A DNA stretch of 23,498 bases from JBCCGE01 sp039029455 (GTDB taxonomy: Bacteria; Pseudomonadota; Gammaproteobacteria; Arenicellales; Poriferihabitantaceae). Numbering within the stretch: the first letter of the stretch is position 1; the number at the start of each line of letters is the position of its first letter. Shown one piece after another: positions 8,908-15,586 of this stretch. The notes under the pieces were generated by a model. That model made no database searches and was not told the origin of the DNA. It saw nothing but the letters and a program-made list of their open reading frames with translations. The stretch covers positions 1-23,498 of the forward strand of contig JBCCGE010000048.1 in the NCBI GenBank assembly GCA_039029455.1, written 5' to 3'. A program made the translations under genes and the position numbers.

Positions 8908-10551
8908 ATGACGAAGTATGTATTCATTACCGGCGGGGTAGTATCTTCTCTTGGCAAAGGAATTGCGGCTGCATCACTCGGCAGTGTGCTCGAGGCCCGA
9001 GGTCTTAAAGTCACGTTGCTGAAACTGGATCCCTATATCAACGTCGACCCGGGCACCATGAGCCCGTTTCAGCACGGTGAGGTTTTTGTGACTGAGGATG
9101 GCGCAGAAACTGATCTGGATCTCGGCCACTATGAACGTTTTGTTCGTGCCACTATGACCGAGCGAAACAACTTCACTACGGGTCAGATTTATGAGCGAGT
9201 CATCCGAAAAGAGCGGCGCGGGGATTATCTCGGTGGAACCGTTCAGGTCATTCCTCATATCACCGATGAGATCAAAGCATGTGTGAAAGCCGGTGCTGAA
9301 GGCGCCGATATCGCAATGGTTGAAATTGGTGGGACGGTGGGCGATATCGAATCCCTGCCTTTCCTGGAGGCTATTCGCCAGCTCAGGGTAGAACTCGGAC
9401 GAGAAAACACGCTGTTTCTGCATTTAACTCTGGTACCGGAAATTACCGTTGCCGGGGAAATCAAGACCAAGCCGACCCAGCATTCAGTCAAGGAGATGCG
9501 TTCGATTGGTATCCAGCCCGACATCCTCCTGTGTCGGGTTCGAGAAACTTTGCCTGAGGGTCCCCGACGAAAAATCGCGCTGTTTACCAACGTTGAAGAG
9601 CGAGCCGTTATCTCCGGAAACGATGTCAACAACATCTATCAGATTCCCCAGCTTTATGTCGATCAGGGCATGGATCAGCTCGTTGTGGACCAGTTCCGAC
9701 TGGATGTGGGGCCGCCGGACATGTCAGAGTGGGACCGGGTTCTGGCAAACAGTGAGAATCCGACCTCTGAGATCACCATTGCCATGGTTGGTAAATACGT
9801 GAGTCTGACGGAGTCCTATAAGTCTCTCTCTGAGGCGCTGATTCATGCCGGTGTTCAGACTCGAACCAAGATCAATATCGAATATGTAGACTCCACCGAA
9901 GTCGAAACAAACGGCACCGGGATGTTGCGCGGTGCCGACGCTATACTGGTCCCGGGTGGTTTCGGCGAACGCGGGGTGGAAGGCATGGTGCTGGCGGCTC
10001 AGTACGCGCGCGAGAACAAGGTGCCCTATCTGGGCATTTGTCTCGGCATGCAGATTGCGACGATAGAGTACTCCCGAAACAAAGCCAATTTGGCAGGTGC
10101 GCACTCGACAGAGTTCGATAAGAGCACTGAACACCCCGTCATCGCACTGATTACTGAGTGGATTGATGACGACGGCAGCGTCGAAATCCGCGATGAGAAT
10201 ACAGACCTTGGTGGCACAATGAGACTGGGCGCTCAGGACATTCACCTGAAAGAGGGATCGCTGTACCGATCGATCTACCAACAAGAGATCATTCGGGAGC
10301 GACATCGTCACAGATTTGAATTCAACAACAACTACATGGATTGTCTGCGTGGCGCCGGGATGGTCTTCTCGGGGCTCTCCTCCAACGGTCTGGTCGAAAT
10401 TATCGAAATTCCGGATCATCCGTGGTTTGTGGCATGTCAGTTCCACCCTGAATTCACCAGTTCGCCGCGGGATGGCCACAAAATGTTCACTGCCTACGTT
10501 GAGGCGGCGAAAGAACGTCGGAAAAATCATCCCGAGCACAAGAGCGCATGA
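8908..10551 (+). CDS. pyrG: CTP synthase
   Basis: PyrG converts UTP, ATP and glutamine to CTP, the last step of pyrimidine nucleotide synthesis. The N-terminal amidoligase domain (about 1-265) opens with G-G-V-V-S-S-L-G-K-G, the P-loop, and contains the D-P-Y-I-N-V-D-P-G-T-M-S-P segment. The class I glutaminase domain (about 290-540) has nucleophile C378 in G-I-C-L-G-M, with H513 and E515 in F-H-P-E-F. The length of 547 equals that of bacterial orthologues. The ATG has no visible Shine-Dalgarno sequence. The stop overlaps the kdsA start by ATGA. kdsA uses a different pathway (outer core LPS), but the pairing is the pseudomonad order. Confidence 0.98.
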   Translation: MTKYVFITGGVVSSLGKGIAAASLGSVLEARGLKVTLLKLDPYINVDPGTMSPFQHGEVFVTEDGAETDLDLGHYERFVRATMTERNNFTTGQIYERVIRKERRGDYLGGTVQVIPHITDEIKACVKAGAEGADIAMVEIGGTVGDIESLPFLEAIRQLRVELGRENTLFLHLTLVPEITVAGEIKTKPTQHSVKEMRSIGIQPDILLCRVRETLPEGPRRKIALFTNVEERAVISGNDVNNIYQIPQLYVDQGMDQLVVDQFRLDVGPPDMSEWDRVLANSENPTSEITIAMVGKYVSLTESYKSLSEALIHAGVQTRTKINIEYVDSTEVETNGTGMLRGADAILVPGGFGERGVEGMVLAAQYARENKVPYLGICLGMQIATIEYSRNKANLAGAHSTEFDKSTEHPVIALITEWIDDDGSVEIRDENTDLGGTMRLGAQDIHLKEGSLYRSIYQQEIIRERHRHRFEFNNNYMDCLRGAGMVFSGLSSNGLVEIIEIPDHPWFVACQFHPEFTSSPRDGHKMFTAYVEAAKERRKNHPEHKSA

Positions 10552-11369
10552 ACATTGATTTAGGTTTTTCCGACGCTCAGCCATTTTTTCTGATCGCGGG
10601 TCCTTGCGTGGTCGAGTCGGAATCCATGGCGATGGAAACGGCCGAGGCCCTCAAGCAGATTACATCCCGTCTTGGGATTCGGTTTATTTACAAATCGTCT
10701 TTCGACAAGGCGAACAGAACGTCAATCCAGTCCGCCAGAGGTCCGGGACGAGAACAGGGTCTGGCAATCCTGCGTCGGGTGTCAGAACAGATTGACGTAC
10801 CCGTACTTACAGATGTGCATTCGGTAGATGATGTGAGTGCGGCAATGGATTTCGTAGATATGCTGCAGATACCGGCTTTTCTCTGCCGTCAGACCGATAT
10901 CATTCAGGCTGCGGCCACCAGCGGCCTGCCTGTGAATATAAAGAAAGGCCAGTTTCTCTCACCAGCCGAAATGAACCATGTGGTTGACAAGGCTAAAGAT
11001 GCAAATGCAGCAGCCACGGTCTGTGTCTGCGAGAGAGGAGCGTCTTTTGGTTACAACAACCTCGTTGTTGACATGCGCAGCCTGGATATTCTTCGAAAGA
11101 CCGGATGTCCGGTGGTGTTTGACGCTACGCATTCGGTGCAGCTTCCAGGAGGTTCAGATGGTAAGTCTGGTGGTCAGAGAGAATTTGTTCCGGTTCTGGC
11201 TCGTGCGGCTGTAGGTGTCGGTATCGACGGCCTTTTCGTTGAAACTCACCCTGATCCGGACGCGGCCCTTAGTGACGGACCCAATGCGTGGCCCCTGTAT
11301 AAAATGAACGATCTACTCGAACATTTGTTGTCTCTTCATGAGGTGTCCCGTAGAACCACCTATCAGTAG
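10548..11369 (+). CDS. kdsA: 3-deoxy-8-phosphooctulonate synthase (KDO-8-P synthase)
   Basis: KdsA condenses phosphoenolpyruvate with arabinose 5-phosphate to form KDO 8-phosphate for lipopolysaccharide inner core, marking the host as an LPS-bearing Gram-negative. The family N-terminal signature I-A-G-P-C-V-V-E-S is at residues 16-24. Y-K-S-S-F-D-K-A-N-R-T-S, D-V-H and I-P-A-F-L-C-R-Q-T-D motifs follow, then N-I-K-K-G-Q-F-L-S-P and the C-terminal V-E-T-H-P-D-P. The length of 273 is close to E. coli's 284. The ATG overlaps the pyrG stop, so translation is probably coupled. Enolase, the maker of its substrate phosphoenolpyruvate, lies directly downstream. Confidence 0.97.
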   Translation: MNIDLGFSDAQPFFLIAGPCVVESESMAMETAEALKQITSRLGIRFIYKSSFDKANRTSIQSARGPGREQGLAILRRVSEQIDVPVLTDVHSVDDVSAAMDFVDMLQIPAFLCRQTDIIQAAATSGLPVNIKKGQFLSPAEMNHVVDKAKDANAAATVCVCERGASFGYNNLVVDMRSLDILRKTGCPVVFDATHSVQLPGGSDGKSGGQREFVPVLARAAVGVGIDGLFVETHPDPDAALSDGPNAWPLYKMNDLLEHLLSLHEVSRRTTYQ

Positions 11370-11371
11370 AG

Positions 11372-11388
11372 GTTTGGACGTTCCAAAC
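11372..11388 (+). terminator. Possible weak terminator or attenuator hairpin after kdsA
   Basis: A 7-bp stem, GTTTGGA with TCCAAAC and a CGT loop, begins three bases after the kdsA stop. A five-T run (11398-11402) comes only nine bases later and not directly at the stem, so termination would be partial at best. It would separate pyrG-kdsA from eno. Confidence 0.35.
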
Positions 11389-11465
11389 TCATCCTGATTT
11401 TTATGCGGCTATCCATGGGGTAGCATCCAAAACACGATTATCTTTATTACTGCGATTAAAATTAA

Positions 11466-12767
11466 ATGTCCGACCACTGCGAAATCCAATCTGTATCGGC
11501 TCGAGAAATTCTGGATTCCCGGGGAAACCCAACCATCGCGGCAGAAGTCACCCTGAGTGATGATTCTGTCGGCGTCGCGATGGCGCCTTCAGGTGCCTCA
11601 ACAGGCAGCCTGGAAGCGCTGGAGCTTCGCGATGGTGACCGTTCCCGATACCTTGGCAAGGGTGTGTTGACTGCAGTGTCCCATGTGAACGATGAAATAG
11701 CGCAACACGTAATCGGGATGGATGCCGCCCGTCAGAAACAACTTGATCAGGCGCTAATCGATCTCGATGGCACCGACAACAAATCGCGACTGGGCGCAAA
11801 CGGTATCCTGGCTGTATCTCTGGCCTCTGCCCACGCGGCCTCAAAAAGCAAGAATGTTCAACTGTTCGAACATCTCGGTGAACTCTATGGCGGTGGTTCT
11901 TTCGTGCTGCCTGTGCCGCAGATGAATATTATCAATGGGGGCGCGCATGCGGACAATGCCATCGATTTTCAGGAATTTATGGTTCTTCCCGTTGGTTTTG
12001 ACCGGTTTTCCGAAGCCCTGCGATGCGGCGTTGAAATTTTCCACGCGCTTCGGGGTGTTCTGCTTGAAAAAGGCTACAGCACCGGCGTTGGTGACGAAGG
12101 AGGTTTTGCACCTGAGTGTAAATCTAACGAAGAAGGCGTAAGTCTCATCATGCAAGCGATCGAAGTTGCCGGATATTCGCCGGGCGAACAGGTCATGATT
12201 GGTCTCGATGCCGCCAGTTCAGAATTCTGTAGTGAAGGCAAGTACACCCTCGGAGCGGAGGGTGCATCGCTTAGTTCAGACGAATTTGCTGAATACCTTG
12301 CTCGCTGGGTGGACAAGTACCCAATTATCAGCATCGAAGATGGTATGGACGAGCAGGACTGGGAAGGATGGTCGCAATTGACGCGTTTGCTTGGATCGAA
12401 AGTGCAGCTGACGGGTGACGATTTGTTTGTCACTAACCCAGACATTCTGCAGCGTGGTATAGACCAGAGCACTGCGAATTCCATACTGATTAAATTCAAT
12501 CAGATCGGAACGCTTACTGAGACCATGAATGCTATTTCGATGGCGCAACAGGCCGGTTATTGCGCGACAATCTCGCATCGCTCCGGCGAAACTGAGGATA
12601 CGACAATTGCCGATCTTGCTGTCGCGACTTCTGCCGGTCAAATAAAAACAGGATCTTTGTGCCGCTCTGAGCGTATTGCGAAGTACAACCGTCTGCTAAA
12701 AATAGAGTCAATACTTGGCGACGATGCAAGCTATGCTGGCATGAAAGCGTTTAGTAACTTGCGTTGA
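11466..12767 (+). CDS. eno: Enolase (phosphopyruvate hydratase)
   Basis: Enolase interconverts 2-phosphoglycerate and phosphoenolpyruvate in glycolysis and is part of the RNA degradosome in many proteobacteria. All active-site landmarks are visible: G-A-S-T-G in the N-terminal lid, E211 in G-D-E-G-G-F, S-I-E-D-G and G-D-D metal-ligand segments, K343 in I-L-I-K-F-N-Q-I-G-T, and S-H-R-S-G-E-T-E-D. The 433 residues are the family length. The 96-base upstream gap is AT-rich near the start, with TAAAAT at 11457-11462 but no convincing -35 and no Shine-Dalgarno sequence. ftsB follows after 48 bases. Confidence 0.98.
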   Translation: MSDHCEIQSVSAREILDSRGNPTIAAEVTLSDDSVGVAMAPSGASTGSLEALELRDGDRSRYLGKGVLTAVSHVNDEIAQHVIGMDAARQKQLDQALIDLDGTDNKSRLGANGILAVSLASAHAASKSKNVQLFEHLGELYGGGSFVLPVPQMNIINGGAHADNAIDFQEFMVLPVGFDRFSEALRCGVEIFHALRGVLLEKGYSTGVGDEGGFAPECKSNEEGVSLIMQAIEVAGYSPGEQVMIGLDAASSEFCSEGKYTLGAEGASLSSDEFAEYLARWVDKYPIISIEDGMDEQDWEGWSQLTRLLGSKVQLTGDDLFVTNPDILQRGIDQSTANSILIKFNQIGTLTETMNAISMAQQAGYCATISHRSGETEDTTIADLAVATSAGQIKTGSLCRSERIAKYNRLLKIESILGDDASYAGMKAFSNLR

Positions 12768-12815
12768 GTAGCCACTGTATTAAACTACTGCTGTGAGACC
12801 GCATAAAATAATTGG

Positions 12816-13085
12816 ATGAAAGCCACAACTGTTTTGCTTGTGACCCTGCTTGCCTCAACGCAGTATGCGCTATGGATCGGCGACAAGAACGTATTTGATT
12901 TACTTAAACTCAGCAATACTTCGAAACTGCTGCAACAGGAGAATGCGCTTTTGTTGAAGCGTAATCAGAAGCTTCTGGCAGAGGTTATTGATCTTAAGAA
13001 CGGGGGCGAGACGATTGAAACACTGGCTCGATATGAGTTGGGGCTGATCAAGCCCAACGAAACGTTTTATCAGATAGTCGATTAG
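12816..13085 (+). CDS. ftsB: Cell division protein FtsB
   Basis: FtsB is a bitopic divisome protein that pairs with FtsL and FtsQ. The 89 residues show a membrane segment at about 4-20, then a leucine-rich coiled coil at about 28-62. The conserved C-terminal motif A-R-Y-E-L-G-L-I-K-P-N-E-T-F-Y-Q (71-86) is the best family marker. Location next to eno is the common gammaproteobacterial arrangement. A TAAAAT element (12804-12809) ends six bases before the ATG and no ribosome binding site is visible. The usual next gene, ispD, is absent and only a short remnant-like sequence follows. Confidence 0.93.
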   Translation: MKATTVLLVTLLASTQYALWIGDKNVFDLLKLSNTSKLLQQENALLLKRNQKLLAEVIDLKNGGETIETLARYELGLIKPNETFYQIVD

Positions 13086-13096
13086 TTGGATTCAAT

Positions 13097-13147
13097 GTGA
13101 TCGATAATCGGTGGTTTGCACTGATACCAGCTCCATGGTGTGGATGA
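13097..13147 (+). pseudogene. IspD-like N-terminal remnant after ftsB
   Basis: Eleven bases after the ftsB stop, a GTG opens a 16-codon frame reading V-I-D-N-R-W-F-A-L-I-P-A-P-W-C-G before TGA. The stretch R-W-F-A-L-I-P-A matches the way IspD (MEP cytidylyltransferase) usually begins, where W-A-V-I-P-A-A-G-x-G is the nucleotide-binding start. A one- or two-base change would turn P-W-C-G into the expected A-G-V-G. The position is exactly where ispD stands in related genomes. Nothing further downstream is recognisable as IspD or IspF. The short length means chance similarity cannot be excluded. Confidence 0.45.
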
Positions 13148-13191
13148 CAAATATCGATACCGCAACTCTTGGTATTGATGGGTTACGAATA

Positions 13192-13225
13192 CGGTTTTAT
13201 GGATGATGCGGTTTTGTAGATGACG
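13192..13225 (+). repeat. Imperfect 17-base tandem repeat
   Basis: Two adjacent 17-base units, starting CGGTTTTATGG (13192-13208) and CGGTTTTGTAG (13209-13225), agree at 14 of 17 positions. They lie in the 164-base gap between ftsB and ygfZ, where ispD would be expected. Confidence 0.6.
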
Positions 13226-13249
13226 ATATTGTTTACGTGATCGCGCGCC

Positions 13250-14191
13250 TTAAGTCACCTTTACACGCCCTTTGGGTTTTTCCACGGTGATTTCGTACGG
13301 CAGGTCAATTCGTTCCATCACGTGTCCGCTAACAAAAATCGAACCCTCAGCAATATGAGTGGATGGCACCATCGCCAGTGCGACCCACTCGAGCTCGCCA
13401 TCTTCAAGTTGTCCGGTTGAGACTGCGTCGATAATCTCCCCGGATTTTTTACTGGCGTCAGCCACCAGAGTGACGGCGTCACCTGAGATCACTGCTGCAT
13501 CATCTGGTGTCCGAATACGCGCACAGACAGCTCTTTGTTTCAGCTTTCCAAGGTATCGCAGTCGAGCCACAATTTCTTGTCCCGGATAACATCCCTTGCT
13601 GAAATTTACTCCCTCAGCCAGATCAAGATTGATCATTTGTGGAATAAAAGATTCAACAGTTTCTGAGTACACCATCCCGATGCCCGACAAAATATCCAGT
13701 TCACGCCAGAGTGTTTCTCCCGATACATCCGTCTCTGTGCGAGCTTCAGATACGCGCAGAAAAAGAGCGCTTTCCGAGCTGTGGTTCAAAGCGACCTGAT
13801 GCTGATCTTTGCAGGGGTCGTCCGATGCACCCGCCAACACGCCTCCCGCAACGGGTTCTATGACAACTTTAGCTCGCATAACAAACATTTTCAGTCTGCG
13901 AACCGTGGTCTCTGCAATAACGGCAGGCAGAAAAATGAGATAGCTTTCATCAGCTGTTTTTCCAAGCCAGAACGTGGCCAGCAGACGCCCTTTGGGATTG
14001 CAATACCCGTTTAGTGACGCATGACCCGGCTGCAAAGACAGAACATCATTGGTGAATTGACCGTGGAGGAACGATTCTGCATCCACTCCCGTGATTCTGA
14101 AACAGGAAAAATGATCGAGTCGAATCCAACCCGCGTTGCGAACGTTTTCAAGAACGGTTTTCAGATGAGAAGAAGAGTGATTGTTTTCCAT
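13250..14191 (-). CDS. ygfZ: Folate-binding protein YgfZ (iron-sulfur cluster / tRNA modification factor)
   Basis: YgfZ is a GcvT-like tetrahydrofolate-dependent protein needed for the upkeep of some Fe-S enzymes and for tRNA thiolation. The diagnostic K-G-C-Y-P-G-Q-E motif is present, with its cysteine at residue 201 counted from the ATG at 14191. G-Q-F-T-N-D-V and G-Y-C-N-P-K-G-R-L occur in the N-terminal part. I chose ATG 14191 (313 residues, E. coli has 326). A longer frame could start at 14284, but its extra 31 residues do not look like YgfZ and lie in the divergent promoter region. The gene is divergent from the sdh genes. In E. coli it is directly divergent from sdhE, so the association is kept, with sdh genes in between. 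Confidence 0.92.
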   Translation of the reverse strand: MENNHSSSHLKTVLENVRNAGWIRLDHFSCFRITGVDAESFLHGQFTNDVLSLQPGHASLNGYCNPKGRLLATFWLGKTADESYLIFLPAVIAETTVRRLKMFVMRAKVVIEPVAGGVLAGASDDPCKDQHQVALNHSSESALFLRVSEARTETDVSGETLWRELDILSGIGMVYSETVESFIPQMINLDLAEGVNFSKGCYPGQEIVARLRYLGKLKQRAVCARIRTPDDAAVISGDAVTLVADASKKSGEIIDAVSTGQLEDGELEWVALAMVPSTHIAEGSIFVSGHVMERIDLPYEITVEKPKGRVKVT

Positions 14192-14324
14192 AATTAAAAT
14201 TGGAATTTCTGGATTCGCGGCGAACGACAAGCTGATTGTGTGCGCACCTGCAGGTAACGCACGGTATCCTGCTGTGATACCCAAATCTATCGAATTCTGT
14301 CGTTAGTTTCACTGAGTAATGCCG

Positions 14325-14330
14325 TATAAT
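14325..14330 (+). promoter_or_regulatory. -10 element TATAAT for sdhAF4
   Basis: A perfect TATAAT ends six bases before the ATG at 14337. Transcription from it would start at or very near the A of that ATG, giving a leaderless message. No good -35 is visible 16-18 bases upstream. If the earlier ATG (14319) were the true start, the element would lie inside the gene. Confidence 0.45.
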
Positions 14331-14336
14331 ACGATC

Positions 14337-14552
14337 ATGTCGAAAATCAACGTGTCAAAGCACGAAGCTGCTCCCGGTAAGGCGGCTATCGAGCAAGGCG
14401 ACTCTGAGAATATCGCTGCAATTCCGGAGTCGATGCCTGAAGCCAGCCAGCAGAAGAACAGTTCCGAAATCGTCGAGATTGACGGCCCTGAGGGCCCGGA
14501 ACCCACCCGTTACGGTGACTGGGAGATTAAAGGGCGCTGCACGGACTTTTAA
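14337..14552 (+). CDS. Succinate dehydrogenase assembly factor 4 family (DUF1674)
   Basis: The product has 71 residues from the ATG at 14337, or 77 from ATG 14319. The C-terminal R-Y-G-D-W-E-I-K-G-R-C-T-D-F is the DUF1674/SDHAF4 signature. In eukaryotes SDHAF4 binds flavinylated SdhA and protects it before joining SdhB; in bacteria the family often neighbours sdh genes, as here. The N-terminal two thirds is polar, low in complexity and probably disordered, which is usual. It lies 249 bases upstream of sdhC and divergent from ygfZ. The role as an SdhA chaperone is by family and context. Confidence 0.85.
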   Translation: MSKINVSKHEAAPGKAAIEQGDSENIAAIPESMPEASQQKNSSEIVEIDGPEGPEPTRYGDWEIKGRCTDF

Positions 14553-14801
14553 ACGGAAGTCTCTCATTTCGCAAATGATTGTATCGACGCGTCATGCATT
14601 ATCTTGCGCGGAAAGAGGGTGGAGATATTTCTCGCCTCAATAAGATTTTCTTATTGTTGACACCGAAACCTCAGTTCTTTCGTGACGTGCATGCGATTGC
14701 ACAATTGTTTTTTCTATTCGCAGCACGATATTACATAGTGAAGATTTTCGTAGACTGGGCAATACGCCTAAAATCAGCGATGAAATTGAGTACCGAAGCA
14801 C
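14553..14801 (+). promoter_or_regulatory. Presumed sdh regulatory region
   Basis: This 249-base gap before sdhC is AT-rich. A perfect TTGACA (14657-14662) has no matching -10 at 16-18 bases. TTGTTT (14705-14710) with TATTAC (14729-14734), 18 bases apart, is a second weak promoter candidate. Between them lies GTGCA-N6-TGCAC (14687-14702), a perfect inverted repeat of operator size. An open frame (ATG 14594 to 14809) overlaps the sdhC start by eight bases, but it has no ribosome binding site or recognisable motif. Confidence 0.4.
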
Positions 14802-15173
14802 GTGTCTAACGTCAACAGACCCCTGTCGCCTCATTTGCAGGTCTATCGACCTCAACTGACGTCTGTTCTCTCCGTGCTTCATCGGGGCACCGGTATCATT
14901 CTTTCGGTGGGCGCTCTGCTGATTACCGCCTGGGTATGGTCGATCTGTGTCGGCGGGAAAATGTTTGAACTCTCCCATGCGTTTTTCTCGAGCTGGGTTG
15001 GAAAGTTTCTGATGATTGCGTGGACGGCCTGCACCTTTTATCACCTGTTTAACGGGATCCGTCATCTGGTCTGGGATACCGGTTACGGTTATGAGCTTAA
15101 AGAAGCATATCTGAGCGGTAAGGTAGTCGTCGGAAGTGCATTTATTCTCACCGTGCTGGTGTGGGTTTTATGA
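14802..15173 (+). CDS. sdhC: Succinate dehydrogenase cytochrome b556 subunit
   Basis: This is a membrane anchor of complex II, with three helices, and it binds heme b and ubiquinone together with SdhD. The N-terminus R-P-L-S-P-H-L-Q-V-Y is typical. S24 and R28 in S-V-L-H-R-G-T-G match the quinone-site serine and arginine. H81 in H-L-F-N-G-I-R-H-L is the expected heme ligand. There are 123 residues and a GTG start at 14802. The stop overlaps the sdhD start (ATGA). The motifs are those of E. coli-type SdhC. Confidence 0.95.
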   Translation: MSNVNRPLSPHLQVYRPQLTSVLSVLHRGTGIILSVGALLITAWVWSICVGGKMFELSHAFFSSWVGKFLMIAWTACTFYHLFNGIRHLVWDTGYGYELKEAYLSGKVVVGSAFILTVLVWVL

Positions 15174-15544
15174 ATCTTCGACAACCACTTATGAGTATTC
15201 TGGGGTTCGGACATTCCGGCGGCGGATCACACCACTGGTGGGTTCAGCGGCTAAGCGCTCTGGCGCTGATCCCACTGGCCCTGTGGTTTGTTTTTGCGGT
15301 TGTCCACAGAGTGGATCTGGAGCGACAGGTTTTAATTGAGTGGATTCAACATCCACTCACTACTGTGCTACTGGTTTTGTATTTTGCCTGCATGTTTTAC
15401 CACGCGCAGCTGGGTTTACAGGTTGTTATCGAGGACTACATCCACACCGAAAGTCGTCGCAACCTGATCCTTCTGGTAGTTAAAACCGGCATGGCAATTG
15501 CGGCGATCGCCAGTATTTTTGCCGTCATCAGGATTGCCTGGTAG
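15170..15544 (+). CDS. sdhD: Succinate dehydrogenase membrane anchor subunit
   Basis: This is the second membrane anchor of complex II (124 residues, three hydrophobic helices). The start at ATG 15170 is chosen because it overlaps the sdhC stop by four bases (ATGA). A GTG nine bases upstream would add three residues. G-S-x-H-W-W-V-Q-R near residue 25 and H-A-Q-L-G-L-Q-V-V-I-E-D-Y-I-H (78-92) are the family motifs, with D89-Y90 corresponding to the quinone-site Asp-Tyr of E. coli SdhD. The gap to sdhA is 42 bases. Confidence 0.94.
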   Translation: MNLRQPLMSILGFGHSGGGSHHWWVQRLSALALIPLALWFVFAVVHRVDLERQVLIEWIQHPLTTVLLVLYFACMFYHAQLGLQVVIEDYIHTESRRNLILLVVKTGMAIAAIASIFAVIRIAW

Positions 15545-15586
15545 CGAGTGCAATCGTTTTGAATTCGTTAATTTGGATTTAGAGTT

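Noticed and set aside
9724..10584. 286-residue open frame antisense to pyrG
   Set aside because: It lies fully opposite a strongly conserved gene and its protein has no recognisable domain, so it is a shadow of pyrG codon use.
12074..12499. 141-residue open frame antisense to eno
   Set aside because: It is rich in serine and proline as expected from the reverse of enolase codons, with no motif or start signal.
14192..14284. Upstream extension of ygfZ to 14284
   Set aside because: The added 31 residues do not resemble the YgfZ N-terminus and would occupy the divergent promoter region.
14594..14809. 71-codon hydrophobic open frame between sdhAF4 and sdhC
   Set aside because: No ribosome binding site and no recognisable motif. 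It overlaps the sdhC start and the region looks regulatory; it is mentioned in the sdh regulatory-region entry only.
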